DNA from: Bradyrhizobium canariense
GTDB taxonomy: Bacteria > Pseudomonadota > Alphaproteobacteria > Rhizobiales > Xanthobacteraceae
Assembly (NCBI RefSeq): GCF_019402665.1
Contig: NZ_VSST01000089.1
Location: 1 to 64,000, forward strand
Direction: 5' to 3'
DNA: 64,000 nucleotides
Below, piece by piece: positions 7,934-17,140 of this stretch. The notes below the pieces were generated by a model. It saw only the letters and a program-made list of their open reading frames with translations, searched no databases and had not been told where the DNA came from. Each line of letters opens with the position of its first letter. The first letter of the stretch is position 1. The translations under genes and the position numbers were made by a program.

Positions 7934-9241
7934 GTGTTTCGCAGAACAGCGCCGTCAACGAAGGGACGCAACTTCCTTCACGTCGTCAAACTCGTCTCGC
8001 CTTTCGTCACGGTCGTTCTGCTGCAGGCGGCGATCGCCGGATTCAGCCTGGAGGTTATGTCCTCGGTCCGCGCCTATGTCGCGGGCGAAGCGCTATGGTC
8101 CCGCTCGCAGAAGAACGCCGTCTATTTCCTCAATCTCTATCTGCATTCGGGCGACGCCAGCCAGTTTGCGCAATATCAGACCTCGCTGGCCGTTCCCATC
8201 GGCGACGAGTTCGCGCGCTGGGCACTCGAGCGCGATCCGGTCGACGTCGAGGCCGCCCGCATCGGCTTCCTGCAAGGCGGCAACCATCCCGATGACGTGC
8301 CGGGACTGATTTGGCTGTTTCGCTACTTCAAACAGGTCAGCTTTCTCAAGGAAGCGATCCGCGAGTGGGCCGCCACCGACCCCATGCTGCTGGAGCTGAG
8401 CGTGTTCGGCGAGGTCATCCGGTCAGAGTCGAAGAACGGGCCGGTTCAGGACGGCAACCGCCTGCAATTGTTGTCGTCGCGGCTGTCGGAGCTCAACACT
8501 CAGTTCACGGTGCACGCCAACCGGTTCTCCACCGTCCTCGGCGAAGGCTCGCGCGCCATCAAGATGACGCTGACTGGCGTCAATATCGTCACAGCCGTGA
8601 CGCTGATCCTGCTCCTGATCTGGCACACGCGGCGATTGGTGCTGCAACGACAGGCTTTCGAGGATGCCCTGCATGCCGAGAAGGAGCGCCTGGCCTGGCA
8701 GGCGTCGCACGACTGGCTGACCGGCTTGTCCAACCGTCGCGCCTTCGAGGCCCGCCTGCAAAGCGAGCTGGACGACACCGCGGCGGGTTCGCTGGGCCTG
8801 ATCCTGCTCGATCTCGACCAGTTCAAGGACGTCAACGACAGTTGCGGTCACCTCGCCGGCGACCGTCTGCTCCGCCAGATTTCGCGCCTCCTGCTACAGG
8901 AGCGGCGGCCGCATGACCTGGTGGCCCGGCTCGGCGGTGACGAATTCGGCTTAATCCTTCCCCGATGCACGCCGTACGACGCCGTGGATATCGCCGAACG
9001 GCTGCGCCGGTCGCTCGAGCTATCCGTCTTCGCCTGGGACGATCGTTGCTTTGCAGTGACGGCTAGTATCGGCGTTGCCTGCATCACCGACGGCAACGCC
9101 ACGCTCGAGGACGCGATGCGGCGCGCGGATGCCGCCTGCTATCGCGCCAAGGAGAACGGACGCAACCGTGTTCAGGTCGACAACGGGACGACGGACGTCG
9201 TCGTCGTCACCTCGCGGCAGCGCAAGGCCGCCAGCGCATAG
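7934..9241 (+). CDS. Membrane-anchored diguanylate cyclase (GGDEF)
   Basis: About 435 residues. A first membrane helix lies near residues 20-45 (FVTVVLLQAAIAGFSLEV), a periplasmic sensor of about 160 residues follows, and a second helix (VNIVTAVTLILLLIW) lies near residue 225. The cytoplasmic GGDEF domain has the intact signature LARLGGDEFGLIL near residue 335. An RxxD product-inhibition site (RPHD) sits exactly five residues before GGDEF, so the enzyme should make cyclic di-GMP with feedback control. No EAL domain is present. GTG 7934 follows GGGGA at good spacing; an in-frame TTG at 7910 is the alternative. The sensor ligand is unknown. Confidence 0.92.
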   Translation: MFRRTAPSTKGRNFLHVVKLVSPFVTVVLLQAAIAGFSLEVMSSVRAYVAGEALWSRSQKNAVYFLNLYLHSGDASQFAQYQTSLAVPIGDEFARWALERDPVDVEAARIGFLQGGNHPDDVPGLIWLFRYFKQVSFLKEAIREWAATDPMLLELSVFGEVIRSESKNGPVQDGNRLQLLSSRLSELNTQFTVHANRFSTVLGEGSRAIKMTLTGVNIVTAVTLILLLIWHTRRLVLQRQAFEDALHAEKERLAWQASHDWLTGLSNRRAFEARLQSELDDTAAGSLGLILLDLDQFKDVNDSCGHLAGDRLLRQISRLLLQERRPHDLVARLGGDEFGLILPRCTPYDAVDIAERLRRSLELSVFAWDDRCFAVTASIGVACITDGNATLEDAMRRADAACYRAKENGRNRVQVDNGTTDVVVVTSRQRKAASA

Positions 9242-9255
9242 CAGCGCTCAGCACG

Positions 9256-9891
9256 TTATCGCATTGGCAGAATCCCGAGCCCCGCGAGATGCGCATCCAG
9301 AAATTGTTCGACCTGCTGGCGCAGCATCTGCGGCGGTACGGCCACCATGCGCTCTTCGAGGCCGAGCGAGATGATCCCGTGCACGGCGGAAAACAGGGTG
9401 CGTGACAGCAGCGCGATCTGCACGTCGTCTGCCTTCGGAAGCAGCCGCACCAGGGGCGCATGCATCAGCGCGAAGGCCTCCATCACCATCTGAAGGATGT
9501 CATCGGGGTAAGGGCGGTCGTCCTCCATCCGATGTTCGAACAGCGAGCGCAGCAGATTCGCGTGCTCCGCGAAGAATTCGAGGTAGGTCGCAGCCAGCCC
9601 ATAGAGCTGGCGAACCGGATCCTCGGCTGGAACTTGGCCCAGCCGCACCGTTAGGGCATTAACGGTCTCCCGATTCACGGTCAGGATTACGCCGTCGAAG
9701 TCGCCGAACTCGTTATAGACACTTCCAACCGAGCAGCCGGCGGCGTCAGCGACGTCCCGGACTTTCAACGATTTCAGCCCTTTAGTGGCAATAATGCTGC
9801 GAGCGATCTCCACGATCTGCTGCCGCCGTCGAGATTTTTTTCGGTCTCGCAACGATTCGTCTTGAACATTGTTCATTTTCAGGCTACTCAT
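9256..9891 (-). CDS. TetR-family transcriptional regulator
   Basis: A 211-residue protein. The TetR DNA-binding domain occupies about residues 20-65, with IVEIARSIIATKGLKSLKVRDV leading into the recognition region AAGCSVGSVYNEFGDFDGV. The C-terminal ligand domain is not assignable. Two possible starts exist, ATG 9891 (MSSLKM) and ATG 9876 (MNNVQ). The gene is divergent from the small gene at 9928 and the aas-type gene, and two matching palindromes cover its start region, so it most likely represses itself and the divergent genes. The effector could be a fatty acyl compound given the neighbour, but that is inference. Confidence 0.9.
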   Translation of the reverse strand: MSSLKMNNVQDESLRDRKKSRRRQQIVEIARSIIATKGLKSLKVRDVADAAGCSVGSVYNEFGDFDGVILTVNRETVNALTVRLGQVPAEDPVRQLYGLAATYLEFFAEHANLLRSLFEHRMEDDRPYPDDILQMVMEAFALMHAPLVRLLPKADDVQIALLSRTLFSAVHGIISLGLEERMVAVPPQMLRQQVEQFLDAHLAGLGILPMR

Positions 9892-9905
9892 CTGAACAAT
9901 GTTCA
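9863..9905. promoter_or_regulatory. Twin TetR-type operators in divergent promoter
   Basis: TGAACATTGTTCA (9863-9875) and TGAACAATGTTCA (9893-9905) are the same 13-base near-perfect palindrome read on opposite strands, with centres 30 bases apart (about three helical turns). They overlap the start codons of the leftward TetR gene and lie just upstream of the rightward gene at 9928. Two dimers on one face of the helix would fit TetR-family repression. Confidence 0.8.
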
Positions 9906-9927
9906 AGCTAGCCCGGAGACCTTCAAA

Positions 9928-10191
9928 ATGCAAACCCTCGCTGTTGATATCGCCTCCACCTTCGTCGATGACGCCACAGCTCTCGTGACCGGATTTGGCC
10001 GCGCCCTCCTGCGGCTCGCAATGGGGCCGATCGATCGCATCGCAAATGCCTGCGACATTGCCGGCGTCCTGACCGAGCGCCGCGCGACCTTCCGGATGTG
10101 GCGGGCCAACCGCCGCGTTCGTCATGAGGGCCGCCGCTTTAACCTGCTCGGCCGCCTCTCGCCCTTTCGCCGCCTCGCCCATCTCACCTGA
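9928..10191 (+). CDS. Small conserved-type hypothetical protein
   Basis: An 87-residue basic protein, MQTLAVDIASTFVDDATALV..., with an amphipathic N-terminal half (VTGFGRALLRLAMGPIDRIANACDIAGVL) and an Arg-rich C-terminal half (RMWRANRRVRHEGRRFN). It has no signal peptide or known domain. The ATG follows GGAGA at proper spacing and lies 23 bases from a TetR-type operator, which supports a real, regulated gene. It is the first gene of the rightward unit that includes the Aas-like enzyme 219 bases downstream. Function is unknown; a membrane-peripheral role is only a guess from its amphipathic and basic character. Confidence 0.65.
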   Translation: MQTLAVDIASTFVDDATALVTGFGRALLRLAMGPIDRIANACDIAGVLTERRATFRMWRANRRVRHEGRRFNLLGRLSPFRRLAHLT

Positions 10192-10410
10192 GGCGCGCAC
10201 GCCTCCTTGCCGGAGCGTGATAGAGCCGCGACCAACCATTTGCGAACCAAATGTCGCCACGCGGAGACCAACAGGATCGGAAGGCAAAGGCGCAGAGCAG
10301 GCCGGGGACGATCGTCGTCAACCCGCAAATGCCCGTCGCATCTCCTCCGGTCCCGACGCCCATCGGACAATGAAACAACCTCAGACAGCGTTTCCAAAAC
10401 AGGACTAGTC

Positions 10411-13400
10411 ATGATCAGGGATTTGATGTCGTCACGCCGCTTCGCGCCGCTGTTCTGGGCGCAATTCTTCTCGGCGCTGAACGACAACGTGCTCAAGAAC
10501 GCACTCGTCATCATCCTGCTTTACAGTGCCGCGACCGGCCACGGAGATGCGCTGGTGACGGTCGCGGGCGCCGTCTTCATCTTCCCCTACTTCATCCTGT
10601 CCGGGCTCGGCGGCCAGCTCGCCGACAAATATGTCAAATCCGTCGTCGCAAGGCGGCTCAAATTCGCCGAGATCTTTGCCGCGGGCTTTGCCGCGGCCGG
10701 TTTCTTCCTGCACTCGGTGCCGCTGCTGTTCGCAGCGCTCGCACTGTTCGGCGTCATCGCCGCGCTGTTCGGTCCCGTGAAATATTCGATGCTGCCGGAC
10801 CAGCTCGAGCTCGGCGAGCTCGCGACCGGCAACGCGCTGGTCGAAGGCGCGACCTTCATGGCCATCCTGCTCGGCACCGTTGCCGGCGGCCAGTTCGTGG
10901 CCGGCTCCGCGCATATGGGCTGGGTCGCATCGGCCGTGGTCGTGCTGGCCCTGCTGTCCTGGGCCTTCGCCTCCCGCATTCCCGCGACGACGCCGTCCGC
11001 ACCCGATCTGCCGGTCAACGGCAATCCCTGGACCTCGACGCTCGGCCTGTTGAAGACCTTGCACGCCGACCATCGGCTGTGGGACGGCACCGTGATCGTC
11101 TCCTGGTTCTGGCTGGTGGGCGCCATCGTGCTCTCGCTGCTGCCGGCGCTGGTCAAGGAGGTCATCGGTGGCACCGAGGGCGTGGTGACGTTGTGTCTCG
11201 CGATCTTCGCAATCGGCATTGCCATCGGCTCGCTGTTCGCCGCGAATCTGAGCCATGTTCGCCCGAACCTCGCGCTGGTGCCGATCGGCGCCATCATGAT
11301 GGGGTTTGCCGGCCTCGACCTCGCCTGGGCGATCGGCGTGACCGCCAAGGGCCAGGACATCACCGCCGCCGACTTCGCGACCTCGTTCGCGGGCCTGCGC
11401 ATGCTGGTCGATTTCGTCGCCTTCGCATTCGGCGGCGGGCTGTTCGTCGTGCCTTCCTTCGCCGCCGTCCAGGCCTGGTCCGCCCCCTCCGAGCGCGCCC
11501 GCATCATCGCCGCCGGAAACGTGCTGCAGGCCGCCTTCATGGTAGCCGGCTCGCTGTTCGTCGCGCTGTTGCAGGCCGGCGGATTGCACATCGGCTGGAT
11601 TTTCTTCGGCCTCGGCGTCGCCAGCTTCGGCGCAGTCTGGTTCGTGCTGACGAAGTGGGGCAAGGAAGGCGTTCGCGACTTTGGCGGGCTGCTATTCCGC
11701 GCGCTGTTCCGCACCGAGGTCCGCGGGCTGGAGAACCTGCCGCCTGCTGGCACGCGCATGCTGATCGCGCCCAACCATGTCAGCCTGATCGACGGCCCGC
11801 TGCTGCACGCCGTGCTGCCGATCGACGCGAGCTTCGCGGTTGATACCGGCATCGCCAAGGCCTGGTGGGCCAAGCCGTTCCTGCGGGTGGTCAAGCACTA
11901 CACCATGGACCCCAGCAAGCCGCTGGCCGCGCGCGACCTCATCAAGCTCGTCGCCGCCGGAGAGCCGGTGGTGATCTTCCCGGAAGGACGCATCACCGTC
12001 TCCGGCTCGCTGATGAAGGTCTATGACGGCACAGCGATGATCGCGGACAAGGCCGACGCGGTCGTCGTCCCGATCCGCATCGAAGGCGCCCAGCGTTCGC
12101 ATCTCAGCTATCTCAACGGCAGCCAGATCAAGCGCACGTGGTTTCCGCGGGTGACCGTCACTATCCTGCCGCCGGTTAAGCTGCCGGTCGATCCGTCGCT
12201 CAAGGGCAAGACGCGCCGCAATGCCGCGGGCGCAGCACTTCAGGACGTGATGATCGACGCCATGGTGAAGAACGCCATGCTCGATCACACTCTCTTCGAA
12301 GCGCTCGGACACGCCTATCGCGACCGCGACACCGGCAAGGTCATCGTCGAGGACGCGCTCGGCACCAAGCTGACCTATCGCAAGCTGATCCTGGGCGCCC
12401 AGGTCTTGAGCCGCAAGCTGGAGAACGGCACCGCTGTCGGTGAGAATGTCGGCGTGCTGCTGCCGAATTCCGCAGGCGTTGCCGTCGTCTTCATGGCGCT
12501 GCAGAATATCGGCCGGGTGCCGGCGATGCTGAACTTCTCGGCCGGCCCGGTCAACGTGCTCGCCGCCATGAAAGCCGCGCAGGTCAAGACCGTGCTGACG
12601 TCGAAAGCCTTCATCGAGAAGGGCAAGCTCGACAAGTTGATGGCCGCGATCTCCGCAGAGGCCCGAATGGTCTATCTCGAGGACGTCCGTGCTTCGATCG
12701 GCACGGCCGACAAGATCAAGGGCCTGCTCGCCGGTACCACGCCGCGCGTCGTCCGCCAGGCGGGCGATCCGGCCGTCGTGCTGTTCACGTCGGGCTCGGA
12801 AGGCACGCCGAAGGGAGTGGTGCTGTCCCACCGCAATATCCTTGCCAACGCCGCACAGGCGCTGGCGCGGGTCGATGCCAACGCCAATGACAAGGTGTTC
12901 AACGTGCTGCCGGTGTTCCATTCTTTCGGGCTGACCGGCGGAATGGTGATGCCGCTGCTCGCGGGCATTCCGATCTACATGTACCCCTCGCCGCTGCACT
13001 ACCGGATCGTTCCCGAGCTGATCTACCAGACCGGCGCCACGATCCTGTTCGGCACCGACACGTTCCTCACCGGCTATGCACGCTCGGCCCATGCCTACGA
13101 CTTCCGCACCCTGCGTCTGGTGATCGCCGGCGCCGAGGCGGTCAAGGATCGCACCCGGCAGGTCTTCATGGAGCGTTACGGCATCCGCATCCTCGAAGGC
13201 TATGGCGTCACCGAGACCGCGCCGGTGCTGGCGATGAACACGCCCATGGCCAATCGTCCCGGCACGGTCGGCCGCCTGTCGCCGCTGATGGAAAGCCGCC
13301 TCGACCCCGTCCCCGGCATCGAGGAAGGTGGACGCCTGTCGGTGCGCGGACCGAACGTGATGCTCGGATACTTGCGGGCCGAAAATCCGGGCGTTCTCGA

Positions 13401-13815
13401 ACCGCTCGCCGAGGGTTGGCACGACACCGGCGACATCGTCGCGATCGACCCGGCCGGCTTCATCACCATCAAGGGACGCGCCAAGCGCTTTGCCAAGATC
13501 GCCGGCGAAATGGTCTCGCTGTCGGCGGTCGAGAACATCGCGACGACGCTGTGGCCGCAGGCCGCATCGGTCGCCGTGTCGATCCCGGACCCGCGCAAGG
13601 GCGAGCGCATCGTGCTGCTGACGACGGAAAAGAACGCCGAGCGTAGCGCCATGCAGGGCCACGCAAAGACGATCGGCGCGTCCGAGCTGACCGTTCCCGC
13701 AGCGATCATGGTGGTCGACAAGGTGCCATTGCTCGGCACCGGCAAGACCGACTACGTCACCGCAACGACGATGGCCCGCGAGCAGGCATCCGCGCCGGAG
13801 CGCGAGGTGGCGTAA
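10411..13815 (+). CDS. aas: Trifunctional MFS / PlsC acyltransferase / acyl-ACP synthetase (Aas-type)
   Basis: A 1134-residue fusion. Residues 1-420 are an MFS transporter like the lysophospholipid flippase LplT (FFSALNDNVLKNALVI at the start). Residues 430-620 are a PlsC acyltransferase with the NHVSLID (HX4D) motif near 455 and FPEGR near 525. Residues 630-1134 are an AMP-forming acyl ligase with FTSGSEGTPKGVVLSHRN near 790, EGYGVTET, and the TGD motif near 1006. Such proteins flip lysophospholipid inward, activate a fatty acid and re-acylate the lysolipid. The ATG follows AGGA. Expression is probably under the TetR protein at 9256. All three catalytic signatures look intact. Confidence 0.93.
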   Translation: MIRDLMSSRRFAPLFWAQFFSALNDNVLKNALVIILLYSAATGHGDALVTVAGAVFIFPYFILSGLGGQLADKYVKSVVARRLKFAEIFAAGFAAAGFFLHSVPLLFAALALFGVIAALFGPVKYSMLPDQLELGELATGNALVEGATFMAILLGTVAGGQFVAGSAHMGWVASAVVVLALLSWAFASRIPATTPSAPDLPVNGNPWTSTLGLLKTLHADHRLWDGTVIVSWFWLVGAIVLSLLPALVKEVIGGTEGVVTLCLAIFAIGIAIGSLFAANLSHVRPNLALVPIGAIMMGFAGLDLAWAIGVTAKGQDITAADFATSFAGLRMLVDFVAFAFGGGLFVVPSFAAVQAWSAPSERARIIAAGNVLQAAFMVAGSLFVALLQAGGLHIGWIFFGLGVASFGAVWFVLTKWGKEGVRDFGGLLFRALFRTEVRGLENLPPAGTRMLIAPNHVSLIDGPLLHAVLPIDASFAVDTGIAKAWWAKPFLRVVKHYTMDPSKPLAARDLIKLVAAGEPVVIFPEGRITVSGSLMKVYDGTAMIADKADAVVVPIRIEGAQRSHLSYLNGSQIKRTWFPRVTVTILPPVKLPVDPSLKGKTRRNAAGAALQDVMIDAMVKNAMLDHTLFEALGHAYRDRDTGKVIVEDALGTKLTYRKLILGAQVLSRKLENGTAVGENVGVLLPNSAGVAVVFMALQNIGRVPAMLNFSAGPVNVLAAMKAAQVKTVLTSKAFIEKGKLDKLMAAISAEARMVYLEDVRASIGTADKIKGLLAGTTPRVVRQAGDPAVVLFTSGSEGTPKGVVLSHRNILANAAQALARVDANANDKVFNVLPVFHSFGLTGGMVMPLLAGIPIYMYPSPLHYRIVPELIYQTGATILFGTDTFLTGYARSAHAYDFRTLRLVIAGAEAVKDRTRQVFMERYGIRILEGYGVTETAPVLAMNTPMANRPGTVGRLSPLMESRLDPVPGIEEGGRLSVRGPNVMLGYLRAENPGVLEPLAEGWHDTGDIVAIDPAGFITIKGRAKRFAKIAGEMVSLSAVENIATTLWPQAASVAVSIPDPRKGERIVLLTTEKNAERSAMQGHAKTIGASELTVPAAIMVVDKVPLLGTGKTDYVTATTMAREQASAPEREVA

Positions 13816-13820
13816 GAGAG

Positions 13821-14495
13821 ATGCACGAGGCGTCTCAATCAAGCGAGGCGCGATGCCCTGGAGTGGTTCTGCTTCACGGCATCGCGCGCACCTCGGCGTC
13901 CCTGATCAGACTGGAACGGGCGCTCCGGGCCAGCGGCTTTGCAACGCTCAACATCGACTATGCCAGCCGCCGCAAGACGATCACGGCGCTCGCGGACGAT
14001 ATTCACCTGGAAGTCGCCCGCTTCGCCGAGCGTGAGGCGCCGCTGCATTTCGTCGCGCATTCGATGGGCGGTCTGGTGACGCGCGCCTATATCGCGAAAT
14101 ATCGTCCGGACCGGCTTGCCGGCGTGGTGATGCTGGGCACGCCAAACGGCGGCAGCGAGGTCGCCGATCTCCTGAGCGGATATCGCCTCTACAGCGCATT
14201 CTACGGACCCGCCGGACTCGAGCTCACCACCACGTCCACGCCCCGGTCTGACGCCCTGCCCGCGGTGGACTATCCCGTCGGCGTGATCGCGGGAAACCGC
14301 TTCATCGATCCCGTCGCCGGCCTCTTGGTTCTGCCGAAGCCAAATGACGGACGGGTCTCAGTGCAAAGCGCGATGGTCGCCGGCATGGCCGACCATATCG
14401 TCGTGAAGGCGTCCCATACCGGACTTCCGCGTCACGCCGCCGCCATCGAACAGACCATCGCTTTCCTGCGCGATGGCCGCTTCCGCACCATCTGA
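13821..14495 (+). CDS. Alpha/beta-hydrolase (lipase/esterase-like)
   Basis: A 224-residue alpha/beta-hydrolase. The oxyanion region is VVLLHGIARTSAS and the nucleophile elbow is AHSMGGLVTR with Ser near residue 83; Ala replaces the usual first Gly of GxSxG. The catalytic His is probably in VKASHTGLPRH near the C-terminus. No signal peptide is present, so it should be cytoplasmic. It starts 5 bases after the aas stop codon and is surely co-transcribed, which suggests a lysophospholipase or thioesterase role feeding the remodelling enzyme; that link is inference. It ends one base from the convergent tcuB-like gene. Confidence 0.88.
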   Translation: MHEASQSSEARCPGVVLLHGIARTSASLIRLERALRASGFATLNIDYASRRKTITALADDIHLEVARFAEREAPLHFVAHSMGGLVTRAYIAKYRPDRLAGVVMLGTPNGGSEVADLLSGYRLYSAFYGPAGLELTTTSTPRSDALPAVDYPVGVIAGNRFIDPVAGLLVLPKPNDGRVSVQSAMVAGMADHIVVKASHTGLPRHAAAIEQTIAFLRDGRFRTI

Positions 14496-14496
14496 A

Positions 14497-15603
14497 TCAA
14501 GAACCGGCATCGCTGCGTCGCTCCTGCGCGTAACGCACCAGTGCCGCGAAGCGATAGATGCCGTGCACGAACTTGCCGTACGGCATGGTGACGAACAGCG
14601 CGAACACTGCACCCAAATGCAGCGCCAGCAGCGGCCCCATGGCTGCAGTCTCGCGCAGAATCAGAAGCAGCATGCCGGTGAAGCCGGTGAGGAACAACAT
14701 GGCGATAAAGCCGACATCCATGCCATAGCGCTGCTCGTCGAGCAGCGCCGGATCGCGCCGCATCTTGGCGACGAACAGGCCGATCGGCCCGATGATCAGA
14801 CCGATGCCACCGAGCGTGCCGAGCACCACCGGCAGATCCCACCACGGATACGGCGCCTCGCGCCCGAGCAGATAGTGATACAGCGTGGCGACCGAGGTCG
14901 CGGCGAAGCAGAGCAGGAAGCCGTAGAAGGTCAGGTGATGGAAAAGCTTGCGCCGGTCGGTCGGCTTGTCATCCTCATTGTAGCAGCCGACGCCGCCACC
15001 ATGGAGATAGCGCAACTCACCAGCGTCCCGCATCGCCTGAAAGATCGAGCCACCGTCCGCACGGCCGCCGATCGGTGGACCGATATCCCGCCAGAACGCG
15101 CGCACGCTCATCACCAGCGCGAAGATCGCATAAAGGAAGGCCGCGCTGAACAACGCCGCCATCGCGTTGTGCGGCATCAACTTGTAGAAAGCGCCGGGGC
15201 CGGTGTGCACGCCGAACAGCACGGTGCGGTCGTTCAGGGCCGCGAAGCCGAGGATGAAGGCGGCCATGCTGAGCGCGGCGACGATGCTGATGACGAGACC
15301 GTTACGCGCGAAGACACCGGACAGCGCCTGTGGCCAGGCATAGGCCGCGTAGGATTCCGCGCGCGCGATCGCCAGCGTCTGCGGAACGTTGACGTTGAAT
15401 TCGTGCGGCGGCGAGAACTGGCAGTCGACGTAGCAGGCGCCGCAGCCATGGCAGAGATTGGCGAGATAATTGAGGTCGCCGTCGGAAAAGGCGCGACGCA
15501 TCTCCATGGCGGGAAATACCGCGCAAAGTCCCTCGCAATAGCGGCAGGAATTACAGACGGTCATCAGACGGTCTGCCTCGTCCAGAATCCTAGTTCCGTG
15601 CAT
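14497..15603 (-). CDS. tcuB: Tricarballylate utilisation protein TcuB-like (FeS/membrane electron carrier)
   Basis: A 368-residue membrane protein. Its N-terminus carries two 4Fe-4S ligand groups, CNSCRYCEGLC near residues 18-28 and CHGCGACYVDC near residues 53-63. Several membrane helices follow (for example GLVISIVAALSMAAFILGF and the segment near MLFLTGFTGMLLLIL). TcuB passes electrons from the FAD enzyme TcuA to the quinone pool during oxidation of tricarballylate to cis-aconitate. Its start overlaps the end of tcuA by 14 bases, indicating translational coupling. No tcuC transporter gene is next to it. Homologues (CitB-like) also occur with related substrates, so the substrate is not certain. 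Confidence 0.88.
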   Translation of the reverse strand: MHGTRILDEADRLMTVCNSCRYCEGLCAVFPAMEMRRAFSDGDLNYLANLCHGCGACYVDCQFSPPHEFNVNVPQTLAIARAESYAAYAWPQALSGVFARNGLVISIVAALSMAAFILGFAALNDRTVLFGVHTGPGAFYKLMPHNAMAALFSAAFLYAIFALVMSVRAFWRDIGPPIGGRADGGSIFQAMRDAGELRYLHGGGVGCYNEDDKPTDRRKLFHHLTFYGFLLCFAATSVATLYHYLLGREAPYPWWDLPVVLGTLGGIGLIIGPIGLFVAKMRRDPALLDEQRYGMDVGFIAMLFLTGFTGMLLLILRETAAMGPLLALHLGAVFALFVTMPYGKFVHGIYRFAALVRYAQERRSDAGS

Positions 15604-16981
15604 GTTTCGCCGCTTCCCGTCCTGCGATCCGTCCGAACACGCTGCCGATGGTCATGCCCATGCCGGCGGCATAGCCCTTGCCGAGCACGTTGCCGGCCAT
15701 GATCTCGCCGGCCGCGAACATGTTGGCCGACGGCTTGCCGTCAGCCATCAGCATCCGCGCCTCCCTGGTCACGCGCGTGCCGAGATAGGTGAAGGTGATG
15801 CCGGGCCGCACCGGATAGGCAAGGTAGGGCGGCGTCTCGATCCGCCTCGCCCAATGCGTCTTCGGCGGTGTGATGCCTTCGGTGCGGCAATCGTCCAGAA
15901 TGGTGTGGTCGAAGGTGCCGGGCCGCACCGCGGCATTGAATTCGGTGATGGTCTTTTCCAGCGCGGCCGGATCGAGCTCGAGCTTGCCGGCGAGCTCGGC
16001 AATCGTCTGCCCTGCGATCGGCGGGAACAGCGTCGGCATGAAGCTCGTGACCACGGTGGAATCGAAGATGATGTAGGCGATCTGGTCGGGCTGCGCGGCC
16101 ACCAGCCGGCCCCAGATCGCGTAACGCTTCGGCCAGATGTCCTCACCTTCATCATAGAAGCGCTGCGCGTGCTTGTTGACAACGATGCCAAACACGACGG
16201 AATCGTGCCGCGTGATGATGCCGCCGTCGAATTTCGGCGCGCGCGCGTCGATCGCGACCGCATGGCACTGGGTGGGGTCGCCGACCTCCTGCACGCCCTT
16301 GGCGAGCAGCATCTTCAGGATTGAGCCGCGGTTATAGGGCGTGCCGCGGATCAGGAAATTGTCGGCGGCCTCGCCCCAATATTGCTTCAGCCATTCGATG
16401 TTGGCCTCGAACCCGCCGGCGGCGGCGACCAGTGACGTCGCGCGTATCTCGGTGTCGCCCTTGATAGGCCGCTTGAGGCAGGCGGCGAGAAACATGCCGT
16501 CCTCGATCACGAGGTCGGTGACCTCGGCGTCGTATTCGACTTCGACCCCGAGCTTCTCGGCGGTGAGATAAAGTGCGTTCAGCATCGCGCGGCCGCCACC
16601 GAGAAAGAAGGAGTTGGTGCGACCGAGGCTCAGCGTGCCGCCAAGCGAGGGCTGCCAGCGCACGCCCTGCTCGACGATCCAGTTCAAAATGTCCTTGGAC
16701 TCGCGGATCATGTGCCGGGCGAGTATCTCGTCGGTCTGGCCGCCGGTGACGCGCAGGAGATCCTCCCAGAACTCCTCCTCGGTGTAGGGGCCGGTGAGGA
16801 TTTCGGTCGCCTCGTCATGCGCGCAGCGCATATTGCGGGTGTGGCGCGTGTTGCCGCCACGATAGAATTTTGGCGCGCCTTCGAGCACCAGCACCGACGC
16901 ACCACCGCGTCGCGCGCTGATCGCCGCACACAGTGCCGCGTTGCCGCCGCCGATCACCAGCACATCGTATTTGCTGCTCAT
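15590..16981 (-). CDS. tcuA: FAD-dependent tricarballylate dehydrogenase TcuA-like
   Basis: A 463-residue flavoprotein of the fumarate reductase/succinate dehydrogenase type. It has the N-terminal dinucleotide fold VLVIGGGNAALCAAISAR at residues 7-24, a GGNTRHTRNM segment typical of TcuA, the AAAGGF loop, and the C-terminal FAD contact AGEIMAGNVLGKGYAAGMG. It should oxidise tricarballylate, or a related tricarboxylate, to cis-aconitate, with electrons going to TcuB encoded downstream. ATG 16981 was chosen because the fold begins at once; the longer frame upstream is antisense to the GntR gene. A palindromic GntR-type site lies 82 bases upstream. Confidence 0.9.
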   Translation of the reverse strand: MSSKYDVLVIGGGNAALCAAISARRGGASVLVLEGAPKFYRGGNTRHTRNMRCAHDEATEILTGPYTEEEFWEDLLRVTGGQTDEILARHMIRESKDILNWIVEQGVRWQPSLGGTLSLGRTNSFFLGGGRAMLNALYLTAEKLGVEVEYDAEVTDLVIEDGMFLAACLKRPIKGDTEIRATSLVAAAGGFEANIEWLKQYWGEAADNFLIRGTPYNRGSILKMLLAKGVQEVGDPTQCHAVAIDARAPKFDGGIITRHDSVVFGIVVNKHAQRFYDEGEDIWPKRYAIWGRLVAAQPDQIAYIIFDSTVVTSFMPTLFPPIAGQTIAELAGKLELDPAALEKTITEFNAAVRPGTFDHTILDDCRTEGITPPKTHWARRIETPPYLAYPVRPGITFTYLGTRVTREARMLMADGKPSANMFAAGEIMAGNVLGKGYAAGMGMTIGSVFGRIAGREAAKHARN

Positions 16982-17062
16982 GCCGTCTGCCCGATGCGAC
17001 GAAGTCGGAGACATTCTGCCCCGCAGGCGGCCCCGGTCAATCCGGTTCGCCATTGCGCACTT

Positions 17063-17072
17063 TTGTATACAA
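17063..17072. promoter_or_regulatory. Perfect palindrome TTGTATACAA, probable GntR/FCD operator
   Basis: TTGTATACAA is a perfect 10-base palindrome in the 159-base gap between divergent tcuA and gntR genes. A related half (GATATACAG) follows at 17074-17082. FCD-type GntR regulators commonly bind such TTGTATACAA-like sites, so the adjacent regulator is the obvious ligand. Confidence 0.7.
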
Positions 17073-17140
17073 AGATATACAGAAATCCAGCAAGCGCCAT
17101 CGCTGCATGGGCAGGATGCGCGTGGCGAGCACGAGGATGG

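Noticed and set aside
10432..13842. Reverse-strand open frames of 385, 435 and 716 codons opposite the aas gene
   Set aside because: They have antisense composition (Gln/His/Gly/Asp rich), and the forward strand holds three intact enzyme domains.
14473..15702. Forward 409-codon frame opposite tcuB
   Set aside because: It is a shadow; the reverse strand carries FeS ligand motifs and membrane helices. The same reasoning rejects 18299-19582 and 19643-21715 opposite fdsA and 26254-27555 opposite moeA.
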